DNA of 64,000 nt from assembly GCA_963932465.1 (NCBI GenBank), contig OZ010787.1, positions 13,628,926 through 13,692,925 on the forward strand, in the 5' to 3' direction. This DNA comes from Maratus speciosus. Taxonomy: Eukaryota; Arthropoda; Arachnida; Araneae; Salticidae. The translations under genes and the position numbers were made by a program. Of this stretch, positions 59,901-64,000 are shown one piece after another. The notes under the pieces were generated by a model. That model was not told the DNA's origin. It did no database searches and saw nothing but the letters and a program-made list of their open reading frames with translations. Positions within the stretch are counted from its first letter, which is position 1. Every line of letters starts with the position of its first letter.

Positions 59901-60601
59901 CGACGGCGAGTCAAATGAAAGTGAGCCAATGCAAATATATGACAAACGGAGTACTTTATTTATAAGTAGTTTCCATGAGCATTTAGACATTTGTCCCACT
60001 GACTTACGGATCTCGTGATTCCCTTCTCATAGAACTCCTTGTGTTGCTGTTTCAAAATGGCTACAGCTGCTTCCTTCATCGCCCGACACAAATCTGGTTT
60101 CCTTGAGCTGTTTTTCAATTTCCCGAAAACGTGAAAGTCACAAGGCGAGAGGTCCGAGCTGTCTGATGGATGTCTAATCAGCTCATCAACCTGTGCAATT
60201 GTGTTGGGGGTGATTGCACGGTGGCTGTGGCCAGGTCTTGGATCGTCTTTGCAACTTTCACGTCCTGCTTTGAACCGTTTGTTCCAACGCTTCACAGTGG
60301 CCAATGAAATGCAATGTTCGCCGTATACGGCAGCCATACGGCGAATAATTTCGTTTTGGGAAACACCTTAAGCTGTCAAAAACCTGACCATACCACGCTG
60401 TTCATCTTTTGGATCGTCCATTATGTCACGCAACCATCTTCATCCCAGTATATGAGAGCATTAAAAAACTTTTATCGTCACACCTCCGTGTCACTTACGT
60501 AAATGAGAGATGCCTGTCTGCTACGCATATGCGTCGCAGATAATGGACCGAACAATTCTTGCGCGGGTCGCGTTGGCTCACTTTCATTTGATTCGCCCTC
60601 G
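59901..60601 (-). mobile_element. mariner element with internal deletion
   Basis: Terminal repeats of about 31 bp: CGACGGCGAGTCAAATGAAA at the left and the inverse CGAGGGCGAATCAAATGAAA at the right, both continuing GTGAGCCAA and both flanked by TA. At 701 bp it is about half the length of a complete mariner. Confidence 0.9.
59960..60421 (-). pseudogene. mariner transposase, central catalytic part deleted
   Basis: It starts MDDPKDEQRGMVRFLTA at 60421, is cut by one stop (TAA) and runs on as GVSQNEIIRRMAAVYGEH and ATVKRWNKRFKAGRES (paired helix-turn-helix). It then reads DDPRPGHSHRAITPNTIAQ and jumps at LIRHPSDSSDLSPCDFHVFG into the third catalytic motif (SPDLSPCDFHLFG in the family). The portion with the first two catalytic aspartates, about 150-200 residues, is missing without a frame break. 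The end is FYEKGITRSVSQWDKCLNAH, typical for mariner. It cannot be catalytic but keeps the DNA-binding half. Confidence 0.9.
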
Positions 60602-60639
60602 TACATATGCATGTACGTAACACGATAACTCTTGATAGA

Positions 60640-60950
60640 AATATCCGATTTGCTTCAAATTTTGGATATGGGTTCATTCTGATAAAGCGCTTGCCTGATT
60701 AGTTTTGGGGGTTCATTGGTTAAGTATAAAGGTGGGAACGGGGGCTAATCCCTTCCTTAATTTAGATAAATGGGTTTTTCATACAGAATTATCCGATTTG
60801 TTTCAAATTTGGCATACCGGTTTGTTCTGATAAGGCGTTTCCCTGATTAGATTTGGAGGTTCATTGGTTAAGTATAAAGAGGGAAATGGGTTAATTCAGC
60901 TAAATGGGTTAATTCCCTTAATTCAGCTAAATGGGCTTTTTTTGTCAAAT
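60640..60950 (+). repeat. Tandem duplication, about 146-bp unit
   Basis: TCCGATTTGYTTCAAATTT at about 60646 and 60791, each followed by GGTTCATTGGTTAAGTATAA and later AAATGGGTTTTT-like sequence. Two copies plus a partial third. The mariner element abuts it on the left. Confidence 0.65.
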
Positions 60951-62829
60951 CGTTAAATGTGCTAGATAAAATGTAATTTTATTTTAGTATTGATTCCGCA
61001 TTTTTTAAAACTCTCTTTTTTGTTACACAGCGCCGCATATTCCACTAGCGGTGACTTTTGGAACTAATTTTTTTTCCGCAGAATCCTTTATCCCCCTTAT
61101 TTAATCTTACAAAATTTGGCGTCATTCTCTCAATTAGATCGTGCTACAGAACACTCTGAGTACTGTCAGTTTAATTATGGCCACCTTGTACTTACCAACA
61201 AATTTGCTGCAAGCCGATAAGATTAATTATGAACATATATATATATATATATATATCTATAATTAAACACTTTTAGAAAATTAAATAAATAAATATAGGT
61301 TAAGGGAGGGGGGCTTCCGAAATTCAATCGAATTCATATATTCCGAATGCATTAAGACGAACCGGTACCAGGTAGGACTAGTATTTACTAGGATTATTTC
61401 TGACTTTCATGACGATTGCACATACGCAATGATACGACATAAAAAATGAGATTTTAAGTTAGTTTCTAAAGTATTTAATGTAGTCAAATATGAATAAGTT
61501 ACTTATCTAAGATCTAGCGCGTGATCACGATTTATTTTCTTTAACTCCCATCTATCTTACTCTAAAAAAATACAGTATTCAAATCTCGAGCTTAAGTAAT
61601 TTGAATCTAATTAGTTTTAAGGGCAATGAAGATAAGATTTCGTTCACCCGCATTCACACACTGTAAGCACTACATCGTAACTTTTACGTAAGTTATGAGT
61701 AGCAAAAGGACCTTTTTACTTCAGAAATAATTTGAAATCTTGTAAACTTTTCGGCATCTGATTTAATCGTCTCCTATGGTTTCTGAAGATATGGGAGAGA
61801 TTTATAAAATCGCAGGAAACTATGCGCTTTTATCAGATTACATTAAATTTGCGTACGTGTCTCTGTTATATCACAAAAGTTTTCCTATTTTTTCTTTGTT
61901 TCAGTTTAGTGCGAATTATTTTTTCATTTAACAGAAAACAAAAATAAGCTTTTCACTTAATGTGCACTACAATAATTTCTTACATAAAATGGTAATGTTG
62001 GTGTGGATATCAGAAACTTTGTTCCAAGGGTTGCAAGCATAAAGAGCTAATATTGAACAATACAAGACTGGCATAGGTGATAATCAAAAACGTTACCTTA
62101 GGATACCATTAATGTGTGATGCTAGATGTGGCTTTATTCAAATGTGCTTCATTGCTATACACCATTTACCGCATGCAAAGTGTCATCGTGTGTGAAGGAG
62201 GTCACGTAAAAATTTTCTGAAACACAATAAAATGTTTTGCTTTCTGTTGCTTCTCTGTCCTTATTGATTGTTTTCACTTTTCTCTTTAGTCTGTCTTAGC
62301 GCCGGCGATTTTCGTGCTGCAGGTAACGTTCCAACGCTATTTATGGTTTTTTACTATGGAGATCGCATTCCAATTAGAAAAGTAGGTGTTGCCATTTGAA
62401 ATTTTAGAAATTTTGTCACTTTAACCGTAACTGTTTAACTGCTGTTTTTCAAATGATTCTTGAGCGCATACCTCAAAACACTTCAAACCAAAATTTCATT
62501 CAGTTTCTGTGAACGCTATGATAGCTAGGGGCTCATATATCGGAATAGTATTTTTATAATCACCCTGTATATGAAGAGGTACCATCTTATTATATATATA
62601 ATAGGAAAATATCAGTTTTAAACTTAGACGCAGCAGTATGGTCCGGCCAGCCATTTAAGTCGGGTAACGTGATGTCGGAGCGCGATGAAGGTCAACTGGG
62701 TCATTTCATTACAAAACAAGATTCAAAACAAAGTTATAAAACAAGGATACAAAACAAGGATTTTCAAAGGCGATACTGTGTTTTTATCAAGAAAACCCCT
62801 TTTTAGGTGCGTTCATAATTATATAAATA
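60951..62829. other. No gene seen
   Basis: Contains an (AT)n run at 61235-61256. No exon of the Mitf N-terminus could be recognised here. Confidence 0.4.
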
Positions 62830-63330
62830 CGTAGCACCTATAGTCGTCGTTCGGTCCGTCCATCCGTCTGTCCGCATATAACAGAGCAAAAACTACCCAA
62901 CCGAATGGTCTGAAATTTTAAATATATAATTGTTGCAAAATTTCATCGAGTCATTTCAAATTTTATGAAAATCGGATGTATAGTTAAATTACAGGGACAG
63001 CCAAAAGTTTTCTGTTACATTACGGCCAATGTGAAAAAATGATTGCAAGTGCATTTTAATGATGTTACAGCCTTCCCAATGGTCTGAAATTTTAAATATA
63101 TAATTATTGCAAAATTTTGTCGACTCATTTCCAATTTTATAAAAATCGGATGTATAGTTTAATTACAGGGACAGTCAAAAGTTTTCTGTTACATTACGGC
63201 CAATGGGAAAAATTATTTCAAGTGCATTTTAATAATGTTACAGCCCTTTGAACAGCATGAAATTGATATGCACTTATGAAATGCACTAAAATATACATTT
63301 AGTAGAATATGCGGTGCAAAAAATATTTAT
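62830..63330 (+). repeat. Hairpin-family relative with two 176-bp tandem units
   Basis: A TCCGTCCATCCGTCTGTCCG lead, then two units with AATGGTCTGAAATTTTAAAT, GAAAATCGGATGTATAGTT and TTTTCTGTTACATTACGGCC (the last near 63018 and 63184). The GTGCATTTTAATGATGTTAC phrase is shared with copy 3 at 58905. Confidence 0.6.
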
Positions 63331-64000
63331 AAAACTAGTTATAAAACGAACGCACCTCATTTGCCACGTTTGACGAGAAATTTTCAACTTGTTAGTTTAT
63401 ATTTCGCATTGACAATCAATAAGTCTCAGACACTAACTTTAAGAGAAACTGGAGTTGACCTGATAAAACATTGTTTTACTCACGGTTCACTCAGGGTTCG
63501 CTAGTAATATTATTATCTACTAAAAAAAAACTTTTCAAAAGTTAAAAAAAAAAAAAAGAAAGAAAGAAAAGAAAAGAAAGAAAAGAAAAAAAGGTGAAAG
63601 TTGTGGCTAAAAAATAGTGTGATATCAAATTTCCAAGCTTATATTATAATACTTATTTAACATTTTCCATTAAAAATTTACCATATGTAAGTCGAGTACC
63701 TAAGTATGCGTTGATAGAAAGCCTTTTCTCCTTTACTAAATACATCATAACGTGTTTCTGAAAATTAATTTTTTTTTAATTATGCATGATGGGCTTGGCG
63801 GCCATCTTTCCATATTTTACACAAATTTCTAAGCACACAAGTTCATTGTTAAGATTGGAAGTTCGAAATTGTTACTAAAGCAAACATTTAATTCTTTTAA
63901 TTTATGGAAATGAGTGCCTAAAAATTTGTGTCTTAAAATAAAGCTGAAGTAACTTCAGGTTTCATCTTTTGATTCTCTTTTTTCGGAGGGGGTTAATTAA
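63331..64000. other. No gene seen; GA-rich run
   Basis: A purine run AAAGAAAGAAAGAAAAG lies at about 63545-63595. Nothing else recognised. Confidence 0.5.

Noticed and set aside
52346..64000. Search for N-terminal Mitf exons (Rag-binding and activation domains)
   Set aside because: I looked for the family's conserved N-terminal and EEILGL-type motifs on the minus strand and found no credible match with splice sites.

Overview
This is a gene-poor, AT-rich (visibly around 70% A+T) eukaryotic window with introns and densely nested DNA transposons. It looks like an arthropod genome. The mix of Tc1/mariner, Tigger-like, hAT and TTAA-type elements, the tRNA-derived SINEs and the very long introns resembles a spider or other chelicerate, but that placement is inference. 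Nothing bacterial or viral was recognised.

The one host gene I can support is on the minus strand: a MiT/TFE-family bHLH-leucine-zipper transcription factor (Mitf/TFEB/TFE3 orthologue). Four consecutive coding exons can be placed base by base: 52345-52192, 46504-46429, 38980-38833 and 25489-25193. They are separated by introns of 5.7, 7.4 and 13.3 kb. All have AG/GT borders and compatible phases, and the reading frame runs from the SUMO-like VKRE motif through the basic region, helix-loop-helix and zipper to a C-terminal DPLL motif and stop. A polyadenylation hexamer lies about 55 nt past the stop. The N-terminal exons should lie beyond 52.3 kb or outside the window; I did not find them.

Region 1-16.9 kb, downstream of the gene, is repeats only: a Tigger-like element, several inverted-repeat (MITE-like) elements, a hAT MITE whose right end has been amplified three times in tandem, a 2.1 kb unclassified transposon with a broken transposase, and two long foldback families. 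Region 16.9-25.1 kb is a Tc1-like transposon next to the gene's 3' end. It was split by a SINE and by a 6.3 kb hAT element that itself contains at least two MITEs, another hAT element and a 31-bp minisatellite.

Region 25.5-52.2 kb is Mitf intron sequence. It holds decayed Tc1 copies, SINEs, palindromic MITEs and four tandem arrays (264, about 465, about 220 bp and a microsatellite group). One array carries two perfect TCACGTGA sites. Region 52.4-64 kb, upstream of the first placed exon, holds a TTAA MITE with a nested MITE, a 3.2 kb Tigger-like element with two 383-bp MITEs inside it, three of the four copies of a hairpin-capped tandem-repeat family, and an internally deleted mariner.

Most insertions were dated relative to one another by target-site duplications that I read directly. 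Boundaries without such duplications are approximate.
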